A DNA stretch of 51,817 bases from Scytonematopsis contorta HA4267-MV1 (GTDB taxonomy: Bacteria > Cyanobacteriota > Cyanobacteriia > Cyanobacteriales > Nostocaceae): positions 1 through 51,817 of the forward strand of contig JAHHIC010000092.1 of the NCBI GenBank assembly GCA_019359035.1. The letters run 5' to 3'. A program made the position numbers and the translations under genes. A model generated the notes under the pieces. That model was not told the DNA's origin. It saw only the letters and a list, made by a program, of their open reading frames with translations, and did no database searches. Below, piece after piece: positions 33,990-43,016 of the stretch (position 1 is the first letter of the stretch; every line of letters starts with the position of its first letter).

Positions 33990-34952
33990 CTAATACAAAC
34001 AAATTACATTTGCCAGCGATTGGTACAAAATATGAGTCAGTTGATGGCTAATATCTAAGCTGTCAACTACCATACCAGCAGACAGCAACATCATATATAG
34101 AATTGAAAACAGAAACAACGAACGTGCTGCTTGTTTATCTTCTGCATTGTGTAATAGTACCCAAGCTTTTTTGAGAAAAATAGCACCTAATACTAAAGCA
34201 AAGCAACCATAAATTACCCCTGTAGAATGCAGAGGATAAACAAGCAAAAATGTTGAGGGAATTAGTACCAAGCTATACAGCCATATTTGCTTTGAAGCTG
34301 TAATGTTATCGGTCACAACTGGAAGCATTGGTACTCCTACCTTGGCATAATCTTCGCTAATCATTAAAGCCAGTGCCCAAAAATGGGGGGGTGTCCATAA
34401 AAATACGATGCCAAATAACAACCATGCTGTCCAGCTTAATGTTCCTGTAACTGCTGCCCAGCCTACCAAAGCTGGAATTGCTCCCGCTGCACCACCGATA
34501 ACTATATTGTAAGGTGTGTGCCGTTTGAGGAGATGAGTGTAAACAGCTATATAAAAGAATATACCTGACATCGCCAATGCAGCACTTATCAGGTTAACAA
34601 ACACCCCTAGCAAGGAAAATGAAATACACGCGAGTGCGATCGCAAAAATCAAAGCATGGTTTGGTTGCACTCGACCGCTAGGTAAAGGACGGTGTTGGGT
34701 GCGTTCCATCTGATTATCAATGTCGCGGTCGTAAATGCAGTTGATAGTTTGAGCGCTAGCTGTAGCAAAAGTACCACCAGCAAGAGTTGCTAATACTAAA
34801 ATAGGATTTAAATTTCCCTTTGCTGCAATAGACATACTCGCAGCAGTAGTAATTAAAAGTAAAGGAATAATTCGAGGTTTAGTCAGTTGGTAGTAGCTAT
34901 GAATTACTTCACGAAAATTTTGATGGTGACGTGTAGCGGTGTTCTCAGTCAT
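33990..34952 (-). CDS. ctaB: Protoheme IX farnesyltransferase (heme O synthase)
   Basis: 320 residues from ATG 34952; the frame's upstream extension to 35069 is a translated repeat. Integral membrane UbiA-family enzyme making heme O for cytochrome oxidases. Asp-rich motif NCIYDRDIDNQMERTQHRPL near residue 78 is the prenyl diphosphate site; about eight hydrophobic segments. It stands alone, without ctaA or cox genes, between fdxH and the mop genes. Heterocysts need extra terminal oxidases to remove O2, so co-location may be functional (inference). Confidence 0.94.
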   Translation of the reverse strand: MTENTATRHHQNFREVIHSYYQLTKPRIIPLLLITTAASMSIAAKGNLNPILVLATLAGGTFATASAQTINCIYDRDIDNQMERTQHRPLPSGRVQPNHALIFAIALACISFSLLGVFVNLISAALAMSGIFFYIAVYTHLLKRHTPYNIVIGGAAGAIPALVGWAAVTGTLSWTAWLLFGIVFLWTPPHFWALALMISEDYAKVGVPMLPVVTDNITASKQIWLYSLVLIPSTFLLVYPLHSTGVIYGCFALVLGAIFLKKAWVLLHNAEDKQAARSLFLFSILYMMLLSAGMVVDSLDISHQLTHILYQSLANVICLY

Positions 34953-34984
34953 CAGGACTCTCTTTAATTTAAAAAAAGGAAAAT

Positions 34985-35055
34985 TAATATTTTTAATATT
35001 TTGAATACTTTTAATACTTCTAATACTTCTAATAGTTTTAATACTTCTAATACAC
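34985..35055. repeat. Nine-base tandem repeats upstream of ctaB
   Basis: Reiterated nine-base units (taatacttc, tttgaatac, ttttaatac on the plus strand) upstream of ctaB. They read as IRSIKSIQNIKNI if translated, showing that the frame there is repeat, not protein. Confidence 0.8.
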
Positions 35056-35086
35056 ACTAAAATACCCAAAAAAACGTAGCCTGATA

Positions 35087-35131
35087 ATTCCCCCCTTCCC
35101 TATGAGGGAAGGGGGGTAGGGGGTTAGGTCT
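35087..35131. repeat. Dispersed G/C-rich repeat
   Basis: cccccttccctatgaggga and aaggggggtaggg, same family as at 2058-2107, 12011-12056 and 37682-37733. It lies just downstream of fdxH and may stop or attenuate transcripts there. Confidence 0.8.
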
Positions 35132-35142
35132 CTTTGTCTAAC

Positions 35143-35442
35143 CTAAGGGAGGTAAGGCTCTTGGTGAGTTTTGATTGTGCAGTTAGAACGAGGATAGGTA
35201 ACGCACAATAAAGCAAATCCTTTAGACATTTGGTCATCATCTAAAAAGATTTGGTCGGACTGGTCTACTTCGCCTTCCATTACCTTCCCTACACAGCTGG
35301 AGCAAGAACCAGAATGGCAAGAGAAAGGTAATTCGATACCAACCTCTCCAGCGGCATCAAGAATTGTAGTATCTTCGTCACATTCGATAGTGGTATCGAG
35401 ACCTTCTTTTTGGTTAACTAATTTTACCTGGTAGGTAGCCAT
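35143..35442 (-). CDS. fdxH: Heterocyst [2Fe-2S] ferredoxin FdxH
   Basis: 99 residues. Cluster ligands Cys42, Cys47, Cys50 (CHSGSCSSC) and Cys80. FdxH donates electrons to nitrogenase reductase in heterocysts. Its position after hesA-hesB is the Nostoc order. It is 125 bp after hesB. Confidence 0.96.
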   Translation of the reverse strand: MATYQVKLVNQKEGLDTTIECDEDTTILDAAGEVGIELPFSCHSGSCSSCVGKVMEGEVDQSDQIFLDDDQMSKGFALLCVTYPRSNCTIKTHQEPYLP

Positions 35443-35567
35443 TGTTTCAATTCTCCAATTACTTAGGCAATTAATTATTTGTTGAGTATTGAGTGTTGAC
35501 TGCTGACGGTTGACTGTTGATGGTTAAGTGTTGACAACAATCCAAAATCATTAGTCCCTGAGCTAAG

Positions 35568-35951
35568 TTATTTGTCGCAAGGTACACCTTCGGGTGTGCA
35601 GTTTCCAGCTTGAAAGGACTTACCACAGCCGCAAGTTTGAGTCGCATTGGGGTTCACAAACTTAAAACCGCTGTCCATTACCCCATCGATAAAATCGATA
35701 ACAACTCCTTCCAACAAAGGCACACTTTCTGCGTCAACGTAAATCAACACATTACCTTGCTGAAATACTAAATCATCCTTCGAGGGTGTATTGGCGACAT
35801 CCATTGCATACTGGTAGCCACTACAACCACCATCTTTAACAGATACGCGGATGCCTTTTTTATTAGTATCTTTAGAATCGGCATCTTTTGTAGAACTGGT
35901 TAGAAACGCTCGTAAGCGTAATTCTGCTTTTTCTGTCAAAGTAACAGCCAT
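35568..35951 (-). CDS. hesB: HesB/IscA-family Fe-S protein
   Basis: 127 residues. The three conserved cysteines of A-type Fe-S carriers are visible: GGCSGYQYAM near residue 42 and TCGCGKSF near residue 107. It probably delivers Fe-S clusters to nitrogenase proteins. The start overlaps by one base the end of the small membrane ORF 35951-36187, so they are coupled. Confidence 0.95.
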   Translation of the reverse strand: MAVTLTEKAELRLRAFLTSSTKDADSKDTNKKGIRVSVKDGGCSGYQYAMDVANTPSKDDLVFQQGNVLIYVDAESVPLLEGVVIDFIDGVMDSGFKFVNPNATQTCGCGKSFQAGNCTPEGVPCDK

Positions 35952-36187
35952 TAAATCACCTGATTTGTAGCGAAATGTTTTTTACGATTTAAGAAGCGGG
36001 ATTTTTTTGTGGCACAAAGCAAAGCGATTACGAATAGCAACTTTAACGGGACAGCTAAAACAGCAACGCTTAAAGCCACAAATAACCAGGCAATTAAAGT
36101 AGCTACCAGATGCAAAATCTCATCTGTGATGCTGACTCTAATGCAAAATGTTGCTATACCTAAAGCTAGGGTAATTAATGAAAACAC
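35951..36187 (-). CDS. Small membrane protein between hesA and hesB
   Basis: 78 residues with two hydrophobic segments (SLITLALGIATFCIRVSI; VATLIAWLFVALSVAVLAVP) and a basic C-terminus. Its stop overlaps the hesB start by one base and its start is 12 bp after hesA, so it sits in a tight, probably coupled, operon position. The plus-strand frame at 36009-36203 is its shadow. Family not recognised. Confidence 0.65.
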   Translation of the reverse strand: MFSLITLALGIATFCIRVSITDEILHLVATLIAWLFVALSVAVLAVPLKLLFVIALLCATKKSRFLNRKKHFATNQVI

Positions 36188-36199
36188 AAGCGTGACTAC

Positions 36200-36988
36200 T
36201 TAAACTTCACATTTCGTCGATTCAGCATGGGAATATCTCCAAGGAGCATTATTACCGCATACCGGGCATTCTCTATCGCGGTATGAACGACGCTTAGCAA
36301 ATTCCATTCTATGTAGGTCAATAGTCAGCAGTTGTGACAAGAGAGGCTGACTAAAGCCAGTTATTAGCTTGACTGCTTCCAGCGCCGTTAGACAAGCGAG
36401 TGTCCCGGAAACTGCACCCAAGACTGAAAAGCCACGTAGGTCCCATTCCGGCTTTTCGGGAAACAGACAAGATAAACAGGGAGTCACACCAGGAATTATT
36501 GTTGTGAGATATGCCTCCATACCATCCATCGCTGCTTCTACCATAGGCTTTCGCCATTTGACACAAGCTTCATTTAGCAAATTGCGCTCAGAAAAATTGT
36601 GGGCGCAGTCAAGAGCCATATCAGCAGATTGCACCAACCCATCTACATTATCTGGGGTGATGTAATCATGAATCGTCTCGACTATTACATTTGGATTGAT
36701 AGCTTCTAGGGTTTCTTTAGCTTTGAATACCCGTGGTTTTCCAACCCAATCGTCTGTCATGAGAATTTGACGATTCATATCATCGAGGCGGAGGTCGCCA
36801 CCTCGAACAAGGATTAATCGCCCAACGCCCGCCACAGCCAGATAAAGCGCTGCCGTACCGCCTAGTCCTCCCACACCTGTAACCAACACTGTGGCTGATT
36901 TCAAGCGTTTTTGTGCCGTTTCACCAAAATTAGGGAGCATCATTTGGCGGCTGTAGCGTTCTACTTCGCTAGGCGTTAAGTCTATCAC
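36200..36988 (-). CDS. hesA: HesA, ThiF/MoeB-like E1 adenylyltransferase
   Basis: 262 residues. ATP-binding Rossmann motif VTGVGGLGGTAALYLAVAGV (about 32-51), RILMTDDWVGKPR, and the zinc pairs CLSCLFP and CPVC near the end. HesA-type enzymes are encoded with nif genes and probably help install Mo or S in the cofactor. It lies 10 bp after nifW. Confidence 0.95.
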   Translation of the reverse strand: MIDLTPSEVERYSRQMMLPNFGETAQKRLKSATVLVTGVGGLGGTAALYLAVAGVGRLILVRGGDLRLDDMNRQILMTDDWVGKPRVFKAKETLEAINPNVIVETIHDYITPDNVDGLVQSADMALDCAHNFSERNLLNEACVKWRKPMVEAAMDGMEAYLTTIIPGVTPCLSCLFPEKPEWDLRGFSVLGAVSGTLACLTALEAVKLITGFSQPLLSQLLTIDLHRMEFAKRRSYRDRECPVCGNNAPWRYSHAESTKCEV

Positions 36989-36998
36989 TTTTTACCTC

Positions 36999-37316
36999 CT
37001 AATCTGAAGTGATTTCTGTCAGCATTACTACATTTTTTGGCTTCTGGTTAAACACTTTAAATAGCTTTTCTTCTTGAGCTGTTGACTCTAGAAAAACCTG
37101 GTAAGAATTTTCCAAAGCTGAGCGATATTGACTTAGTTTTTCTTCGTGACTAATGTTAGGATTATTCTCATCAATTTCCTGCATTAACTGAGAAAACTTC
37201 TTCAATATATGTAAACGGTTAACATTTACAATTTTTGCATCGTAGGGTAGCTGGAAAAACTCAAAGTAGTCTTCAGCGTTGACAATTTTACGGAAATCTT
37301 CCAAATTTAGGTTCAT
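36999..37316 (-). CDS. nifW: Nitrogenase-stabilising protein NifW
   Basis: 105 residues, standard size; NifW helps protect or mature the MoFe protein. The pattern LEDFRKIVNAEDYFEFFQLP and YDAKIVNVNRLHILKKF is typical of the family. Its start overlaps the DUF683 stop by four bases (ATGA). Confidence 0.93.
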   Translation of the reverse strand: MNLNLEDFRKIVNAEDYFEFFQLPYDAKIVNVNRLHILKKFSQLMQEIDENNPNISHEEKLSQYRSALENSYQVFLESTAQEEKLFKVFNQKPKNVVMLTEITSD

Positions 37317-37513
37317 TTTGCTTTCTCCAATTTCTTCAACTGTTGTCTTAATTCATCTAACTGATGAAAAATTTCGTAAGTTGCCGCAGCAACATCCATC
37401 AACTGTTGATAATTCGTAGGCAAACCCTCAGCTAAATCATGCAAGTCCATTTTCATCTGACCTGCTTTACTATTGAGGCGTTTGATTTTTTTTTGTAGCT
37501 CTTCAATCGTCAT
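37313..37513 (-). CDS. DUF683-type nif-associated small protein
   Basis: 66 residues (MTIEELQKKIKRLNSKAGQM, then LHDLAEGLPTNYQQLMDVAA): helical, often called CCE_0567-type or DUF683. It stands between the NifX-associated gene and nifW in Nostoc-type clusters. Overlaps nifW start by four bases. Confidence 0.9.
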   Translation of the reverse strand: MTIEELQKKIKRLNSKAGQMKMDLHDLAEGLPTNYQQLMDVAAATYEIFHQLDELRQQLKKLEKAK

Positions 37514-37540
37514 TTGTGCTTAAGTAAATCACAAAACCAG

Positions 37541-37733
37541 CAGACACGATAAATCCAGAGACGCGATAAATCCAGAGACGCGATAAATCCAGAGACGCGA
37601 TAAATCCAGAGACGCGATAAATCCAGAGACGCGATAAATCCAGAGACGCGATAAATCGCCGTCTCTACAGATTTTATCTTTCTCCCCCATTCCCTTTTAG
37701 GGAAGGGGGGTCGGGGGGGTTAGGTCTCTTATC
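37541..37733. repeat. 17-bp tandem array plus G/C-rich repeat
   Basis: About eight copies of agacgcgataaatccag, then cgccgtctctac, then the dispersed poly-C/poly-G hairpin. It lies between DUF269 and DUF683 genes in the nif operon. The unit is closely related to the 21-bp repeat by hypF. Confidence 0.9.
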
Positions 37734-38211
37734 AAATATTTCCGACTTCGGGAAAGCGCTTAGCTAAATCAATTGCTTTTTCGACTAGTTTTTCTCCTTC
37801 TTCGGATAATTTTTCTAAAGATTCAAAGCCAAAACGATGAGCGTCACGTAAGCTTTTGCAAACTAGCAATAACCGACCTGCAAATACTAATGCCCAACCG
37901 AAACCTTCATGGTTGACATCAATAACAACCTGAGACAGTAAGCCTGTTTCTTGTTCAACACGAGCAGCAATACTTCGATAAAAAGTCAAAATTCTTGCCA
38001 GAGTTGCTTGGTCTACATCGCCATCGACTGGAATTTCTCGTTTCTTTTGTTTAGTAACAAGAAACGGCTTCAAAATTAAGTCATCAGTCCAGTTACGATA
38101 AAAACCATAACTATCTTGACCGCGAATTTGCTGAATTAGTGCCTTGATAAATGGTGAGCTTAAAGCATCATTCGGAGCGGTTCCATTCACGCTATTATTA
38201 GTGGCGGTCAT
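37732..38211 (-). CDS. NifX-associated protein (DUF269)
   Basis: 159 residues: DSYGFYRNWTDDLILKPFL and later EGFGWALVFAGRLLLVCKSL, RFGFESLEKLSEEGEKLVEK, typical of DUF269. It lies 13 bp after nifX. Role in FeMo-cofactor metabolism is inferred from constant linkage. Confidence 0.93.
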   Translation of the reverse strand: MTATNNSVNGTAPNDALSSPFIKALIQQIRGQDSYGFYRNWTDDLILKPFLVTKQKKREIPVDGDVDQATLARILTFYRSIAARVEQETGLLSQVVIDVNHEGFGWALVFAGRLLLVCKSLRDAHRFGFESLEKLSEEGEKLVEKAIDLAKRFPEVGNI

Positions 38212-38224
38212 ACGCTAATTACTC

Positions 38225-38623
38225 TTATTTTTCACTATCATCAAAAATATTTACTTTTGGCTGGAGAGCTTTACGCAGCCAAGGTGGGGGATTACCATTG
38301 AGAGTTTTTACTAGATTATCAAGAACCTCTGTTATCTCTTGTTCATCTGATTTAGCTTTGACTGGGGTAACACCTTTTTTGATTAATTTAGCTGCAGCAG
38401 TACCACCAATGGCTGAGACATAAACAATTGTGCATGTTTCTAGTGCATCAAGCTTAGCTGCTACTTTATCTTCATTTCCATCTTGCTTGAGGTCACCATC
38501 AAACAAAAGGGTTTCTAGAAATTCATAGCCTTTGGTGTCAATTTCATAAACATCTATTTCTTTTGCCCACCCAAAGTGAGAATTAATATGAACTCTGTCA
38601 CTTGTCGTAAAGGCTATTTTCAT
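38225..38623 (-). CDS. nifX: FeMo-cofactor carrier NifX
   Basis: 132 residues with the dinitrogenase iron-molybdenum cofactor-binding fold: MKIAFTTSDRVHINSHFG at the N-terminus and IGGTAAAKLIKKGVTPVKA. NifX carries cofactor precursor between NifB and NifEN. It lies 61 bp after nifN. Confidence 0.95.
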   Translation of the reverse strand: MKIAFTTSDRVHINSHFGWAKEIDVYEIDTKGYEFLETLLFDGDLKQDGNEDKVAAKLDALETCTIVYVSAIGGTAAAKLIKKGVTPVKAKSDEQEITEVLDNLVKTLNGNPPPWLRKALQPKVNIFDDSEK

Positions 38624-38684
38624 TCTCTATACTCCGTCATTTTAGTTTTGAGTTTTTAGTTTTTAATTTTTAGCTGGGAACTTA

Positions 38685-40004
38685 TCACCAGTCACCATGA
38701 ACATCATGAAGCTTTTCTTCTTCAGCATCTAGTAAAAGATTGCCAATTTCAAACAACATTTCCATAGTGCCTCGGTAGCCAACTTTGGTAAATTGACCGT
38801 TACCCAAACGGTCAAAAATGGGAATACCTAAACGATATATTGGAATTCCTAACCGTTTGGATGCAGCGACAACGTGGGAATTGCCAATCAATAAATCTGA
38901 ATCTACTGCTAATTCTTCAAAGTCCGACAAGTCACCAATAGTAACGCTGCGGACAGGGAGTTTTTCCAGCAATGGAGAGCGTGTAGTCGTGACTGCAGCG
39001 TGAATTTGAGCGCCCATTGATTGTAAAAAGCATACCGTTGACCACATTAAATCGGGTTCCAGAGCTAGGGATACTCGCTTTGCACCAAAGTAAAAGTGGG
39101 TGTCCAACATCGCATCTTGCAACTGACGACGTTGACGCTTGTATTTTTCTGGAACGGGATTTCCCGAAAGGTCAGCTAATCCTTGAAGAAAATTATCTAC
39201 TGGTTCTAATCCCGTTAATTCATTAAACACCTCATAGGGAATACCAAACCGTGCTTGGAGAACTTCTGCTGCTCCTCGCATACTTTCACCCAGCGCTAAA
39301 GTAAACACAGAACCACCAATTGAGCGTAATTCTTCCAAGGTTGTGCCCTTTGCTGTCACTGGACTGTAGTCGTCTTCCAAGTGACCGTCCATCGAAGCTG
39401 AAAGGTCAGGTACAAAAATTGGTGTTAGCCCAAAAGCACGAACTATTTCCTTAATTTCCTGCACATCTCCAGGTGCGATAGCAGAACCAGCCAAAATGGT
39501 AATTTGATGTGGTTTAGTTTCTCCATCTTGTGGAAATTCCATAAGTATTGCTTCCACGGCTGCTGCGAATCCTTCCTGCAAAGCACCTTTAAAGTCCGGT
39601 GTGGAAACTAAAACAATAGGTAAATTATCCAGTTCGGGACGACGTTTGCGGATTTCCTTAAGAAAACCCTCCATATCGTCCCCTCTGGTTTCCGTCAGTG
39701 CAGTTGTACACAAACCGATAATATCTGGTTTGCTGCGTTCCAATAAAGTTAAAATTGCCTGTTCAACATTCTCCTCACCACCCAAAATCGTGCTGACTTC
39801 CGTCATTGCCGTTGTAGAAAGGGGAATAGCTTCGCGAAAATGTCGAACCAAAATAACTTTAGCGAAAGCAGTACAACCTTGGGAACCATGCAGCAGGGGA
39901 ATAACACCCTTTAATCCCAAAAATGCTAAGGCCGCACCCAAAGGTTGACTCAGCTTAAGGGGATTAATTGCAACTGCTTTTTTGGGAGTGTTGACTATTG
40001 CCAT
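38685..40004 (-). CDS. nifN: FeMo-cofactor scaffold subunit NifN
   Basis: 439 residues from ATG 40004 (MAIVNTPKKAVAINPLKLSQ); an in-frame ATG at 40046 lies in a repeat and is not the family start. Typical NifN/NifK-like: PLLHGSQGCTAFAKVILVRH, LCTTALTETRGDD. With NifE it forms the scaffold on which FeMo-co is completed. Separate from nifE here, not fused. Cytoplasmic. Confidence 0.96.
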   Translation of the reverse strand: MAIVNTPKKAVAINPLKLSQPLGAALAFLGLKGVIPLLHGSQGCTAFAKVILVRHFREAIPLSTTAMTEVSTILGGEENVEQAILTLLERSKPDIIGLCTTALTETRGDDMEGFLKEIRKRRPELDNLPIVLVSTPDFKGALQEGFAAAVEAILMEFPQDGETKPHQITILAGSAIAPGDVQEIKEIVRAFGLTPIFVPDLSASMDGHLEDDYSPVTAKGTTLEELRSIGGSVFTLALGESMRGAAEVLQARFGIPYEVFNELTGLEPVDNFLQGLADLSGNPVPEKYKRQRRQLQDAMLDTHFYFGAKRVSLALEPDLMWSTVCFLQSMGAQIHAAVTTTRSPLLEKLPVRSVTIGDLSDFEELAVDSDLLIGNSHVVAASKRLGIPIYRLGIPIFDRLGNGQFTKVGYRGTMEMLFEIGNLLLDAEEEKLHDVHGDW

Positions 40005-40216
40005 GTTGGGGAGTGGGGGAAACAATTTGCAATTCGCAATTCGCAATTCGTAATTAGTTGGTAATTTGGCAACTAATTAACTAATTACGAGATGTGAAAT
40101 GCGAACTGTGATGGGTAGGGAATGAAATATAGGGAGATGGAAGAAGTGGGGAAAACAATTGTGAATTGCGTTCGCGTAGCGTGCCCATAAAGGCTCCCAA
40201 GCGAATTGCGAATTGT
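40005..40216. other. Repeat-rich gap between nifE and nifN
   Basis: 212 bp made of short reiterated units (aattcgc, gcaattcg) and an interspersed gcgaattgcgaattg run. No ORF. Confidence 0.7.
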
Positions 40217-41590
40217 TTACTCTCCTTCCCAAGGAGCTTTTTTACGTAGTTGTTCCCAGACTGGGCTGTAAAGCGCTTCGTATATTTCTCGTGCCATTTC
40301 TACCATTCCTGCGTAACCTGCGTAAGCGTGGTGACGCTCTTGGTTGATGTCTAGGAAAGGTATTCTGGCTTTTAGGGCGGTGTATTGATTTCTACCACCT
40401 GCTATTAACATGTCAGCTTTGGTGTCTTTAATAATCTTTAGTAATACTTTGGGACTTTCTTGTTCCAAAAGTATGCCGTCTTTACCTAACATTCTCTTGA
40501 TGCGGTCTTTGTCTTCTTCTGTACTTTTACGGGTACTAGTTGCAACAACTTCCATTCCTAAGTCTTTGGCTGCGGAAATAATTGACCAACTTTTAACACC
40601 ACCTGTATAAAGTACAACGCGCTTACCTTTTAATCGAGCGCGATAAGGAGCGAGGGCAATATCTAAATTAGCGGTTTCTTCGGCAATTAGTTCTTCGGTA
40701 CGTTCTTGTAAATTTGGGTCACCTAATTTTGCTGCGATGTTCCGCAAGCAACGATTCATGTCATCGACACCGTAAAATGATTCTTCCAAATAGGGAATGC
40801 CGTAATTTTCCTCCATTTGTCGTGCCATGTTGAGCAATGCTTTCGAGCAAATCATCACGTTTAATTTTGCTCGATGGGCGTGGCATACTTCTTGATAGCG
40901 TGCGTCACCTGTAATTTTGGAAAGAACGCGAATACCTAATTTTTCAAATAGTGGTAGAACGTTCCACATTTCACCAGCGACGTTGTATTCGCCAATGATG
41001 TTAATATCAAAAGGAGTTACGAATTCTGGTTCTGCAATGCCAACTACATGAGCTAATAATGCTTCACCACCCAATCTATTCCCCAAGTTTTTGCTACCTA
41101 TAAATCCAGGTGCATTTACGGGAATAATGGGGATACCAAGTTTGCTCGCGGCTGCTTTACAAACAGCGTCTAGGTCGTCACCAATTAAAGCTGTTACACA
41201 AGTAGAATAAACAAATACAGCAGGTGGATTGTAACGACTTGCCACTTCTAAAATGGCTTTGTAAAGTTTCTTCTCTCCACCAAAAATGACATCATTTTCA
41301 CTTAAATCTGTGGTAAAGCCGTACTTGTAGAGCTTCGGTCCAGAAGAGAGACTACCGCGACTTTCCCAGGAGTTGCCAGTGCAAGCAATCGGTCCGTGGA
41401 CTAAATGGGCTGCGTCGGCAATTGGTACAAGAGCAATCATCGCACCATCAAACGCACATCCCCCTTGAGCTGCACCTGGTGTAGGTTGTTGTGTACAAGA
41501 CTTATTTTTTCCCCCTCCCGATTTTTTAGCGTTATGCTCGCACGCGGTCTCGTTGAGTAGTTCTTGAATTTTTCCCTGAGTAATTTTCAT
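40217..41590 (-). CDS. nifE: FeMo-cofactor scaffold subunit NifE
   Basis: 457 residues, full length. Conserved segments: [20 protein letters not shown] (about 63-82), [19 protein letters not shown], and the late [20 protein letters not shown]. Pairs with NifN. First intact nif gene after the nifK fragment in the direction of transcription. Confidence 0.96.
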   Translation of the reverse strand: MKITQGKIQELLNETACEHNAKKSGGGKNKSCTQQPTPGAAQGGCAFDGAMIALVPIADAAHLVHGPIACTGNSWESRGSLSSGPKLYKYGFTTDLSENDVIFGGEKKLYKAILEVASRYNPPAVFVYSTCVTALIGDDLDAVCKAAASKLGIPIIPVNAPGFIGSKNLGNRLGGEALLAHVVGIAEPEFVTPFDINIIGEYNVAGEMWNVLPLFEKLGIRVLSKITGDARYQEVCHAHRAKLNVMICSKALLNMARQMEENYGIPYLEESFYGVDDMNRCLRNIAAKLGDPNLQERTEELIAEETANLDIALAPYRARLKGKRVVLYTGGVKSWSIISAAKDLGMEVVATSTRKSTEEDKDRIKRMLGKDGILLEQESPKVLLKIIKDTKADMLIAGGRNQYTALKARIPFLDINQERHHAYAGYAGMVEMAREIYEALYSPVWEQLRKKAPWEGE

Positions 41591-42002
41591 TAATGTCCTC
41601 GCGCAGGAATAAAAGGTAGCTGGACTGAATGTACAATTAAAAGTAGAAGTAAAAGTAGAAATAATTATTTTGCTATTTCGTATGTCTCGGACTAGTTGAG
41701 ACTGCTGCGAAAAGTTAAATTAGTTATTTCCACCTATTCAATTGTTTATTTTTGAATTGTGAACCTATAGTTAATAATCCACATTTTCCAGAAACGTTTC
41801 TGTTACCTATTAATCATTTAGTAAAATGTCATTGCCAGTTAATAAAATATCATTGCCAGTTTGTATAGCGGTTCCTAGTATGGTGAAGTACAATCGGGCG
41901 GGCAAGGATGCCCACCCCACAAGATTTTTACTAATTTAATTTGTACTTCACTCAACTAGGAAGCGCAATGACAGAAGAGAAAGTAAAGAGGATGTTTAAT
42001 TA
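41591..42002. other. Gap with a MITE-like element
   Basis: 412 bp. It holds a MITE-like copy at 41864-41968 and a duplicated catttagtaaaatgtcattg / aaaatatcattg stretch just before it. It probably contains the nifE promoter or the nifE-side leader. Confidence 0.55.
41864..41968. repeat. MITE-like palindromic element, copy 2
   Basis: tatagcggttcctagtatgg on the left and actaggaagcgcaatg on the right; inner arms gtgaagtacaa and ttgtacttcac are exact; core gggcgggcaaggatgcccac as in copy 1 (1898-2003). About 105 bp, no ORF, capable of a long hairpin. Confidence 0.75.
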
Positions 42003-42335
42003 CTAATCGCAAATATATTTGGTGACATCTTCTCCACAATCGTCAGCTAAATATGATAAAGCGCGGAAGCGAAGAAAAACGAAATTATCATACAAAGGAT
42101 TAAGTTTACATAGAGGGGGAATATGAAAAGTACGTCCCAATAATTTTAAATCTCGCTCAAATGGACAGCAGCAAGGAATTACTTTGCAGATGAAGTGAGC
42201 GAGATAATAATTTTTGGCTGACATTTTGTCTACTAAAAGGCGTAAGGGATAAAATATATCAAAACGCCATTTTTTCTGATTTGGTGGATGATAACTAGGG
42301 TGGGAATGGGTGTGTGTGTGCGTGAGAGAGTCCAT
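42003..42335 (-). CDS. Mo-dependent nitrogenase-associated protein (Mo-nitro_C type)
   Basis: 110 residues. After a His-rich start (SLTHTHTHSHPSYHPP) comes FICKVIPCCCPFERDLKLLG and PPLCKLNPLYDNF, then RFRALSYLADDCGEDVTKYI, the pattern of the small Mo-nitrogenase C-terminus family found between nifK and nifE in Nostoc. The Cys cluster may bind metal. Role unknown. Confidence 0.9.
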   Translation of the reverse strand: MDSLTHTHTHSHPSYHPPNQKKWRFDIFYPLRLLVDKMSAKNYYLAHFICKVIPCCCPFERDLKLLGRTFHIPPLCKLNPLYDNFVFLRFRALSYLADDCGEDVTKYICD

Positions 42336-42500
42336 AGTTGAGATAAATGTAGATAAATGGGCTTCAATAGGGCGTTGAAAGAAAGAAAAAGGTAAAAGAA
42401 ACTCAGAATTAATAATGAATTCCTCTGTTTTTTTACCTTTTAGGCACGACTTAGATTAGGGAAAGTAAGGACGAATTGACTAGTTAAAGGAATTAACGAA

Positions 42501-42758
42501 TTAACGAATCAAGTCGAAGGAGATGTCGGTCTTACCAGTGATGTTGGTGTTACGGTCCATTTCATCCAGAAGTGTATTAACAACCCAGTTAAGTAGATTA
42601 ATCCCACCTTGGTAACCAACAGTGGAGTAGCGATGTAAGTGGTGACGGTCAAACAAAGGATAACCAATACGTACCATTGGAATCTTGGTATCACGCCATA
42701 AGTATTTACCGTAGGAGTTACCAACAAAGAAGTCTACGGGTTCGGTGAACAACAAGCT
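42501..42758 (-). pseudogene. nifK: nifK 3' fragment: last 85 codons, separated by a DNA element
   Basis: The frame reads SLLFTEPVDFFVGNSYGKYL and ends DISFDLIR, the C-terminus of the nitrogenase MoFe beta subunit (normally about 510 residues). Upstream on the coding strand (higher coordinates), it loses similarity at about 42759 (IILDSKHIK, then a stop), where NifK family members have DLWHFRSLLF. No nifK 5' part exists in the remaining 9 kb. It is listed as a pseudogene only as it stands; excision of the adjacent element could restore it. Confidence 0.9.
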
Positions 42759-42878
42759 TTTAATGTGTTTGCTATCAAGTATGATTTATGAGCAAAAAAT
42801 ATCCCAGTTCAAAAAGCTTGTATATCACAGAAGTTTTTCGTCTTGTAGTTATCGTTAAAGAAGCGATAACCATCAACT

Positions 42879-43016
42879 ATGAAACCAGAAACTCTAGCAG
42901 AATTAGTTGCTCGTACTGTAATTGAGTTTGAGAAACGTGAGGCACAGCAACAAAAAGAAGGTTTGCAGGTACAACAGCAAAAACAGAACAAACCTAAGCC
43001 TGCTAGTTTAACCTAA
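42879..43016 (+). CDS. 45-residue ORF convergent with the nifK-side recombinase
   Basis: MKPETLAELVARTVIEFEKR then a Q/K-rich tail (AQQQKEGLQVQQQKQ). Homologous in sequence and place to the 21784-21924 ORF. The last bases (43013-43016) overlap the recombinase stop on the opposite strand. No clear RBS. Candidate directionality factor or recombinase partner. Confidence 0.65.
   Translation: MKPETLAELVARTVIEFEKREAQQQKEGLQVQQQKQNKPKPASLT

Noticed and set aside
34953-35069. CtaB start at 35069
   Set aside because: Extension is made of nine-base repeats; the family-like start is at 34952.
37541-37670. CRISPR array
   Set aside because: 17-bp direct tandem repeat with no spacers.
38685-41590. nifE-nifN fusion
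   Set aside because: Separate genes with a 212-bp gap and independent starts.
42809-42991. 60-codon Cys/Phe-rich ORF on the minus strand
   Set aside because: Overlaps the homologous small ORF 42879-43016 on the other strand, which has the shared motif.
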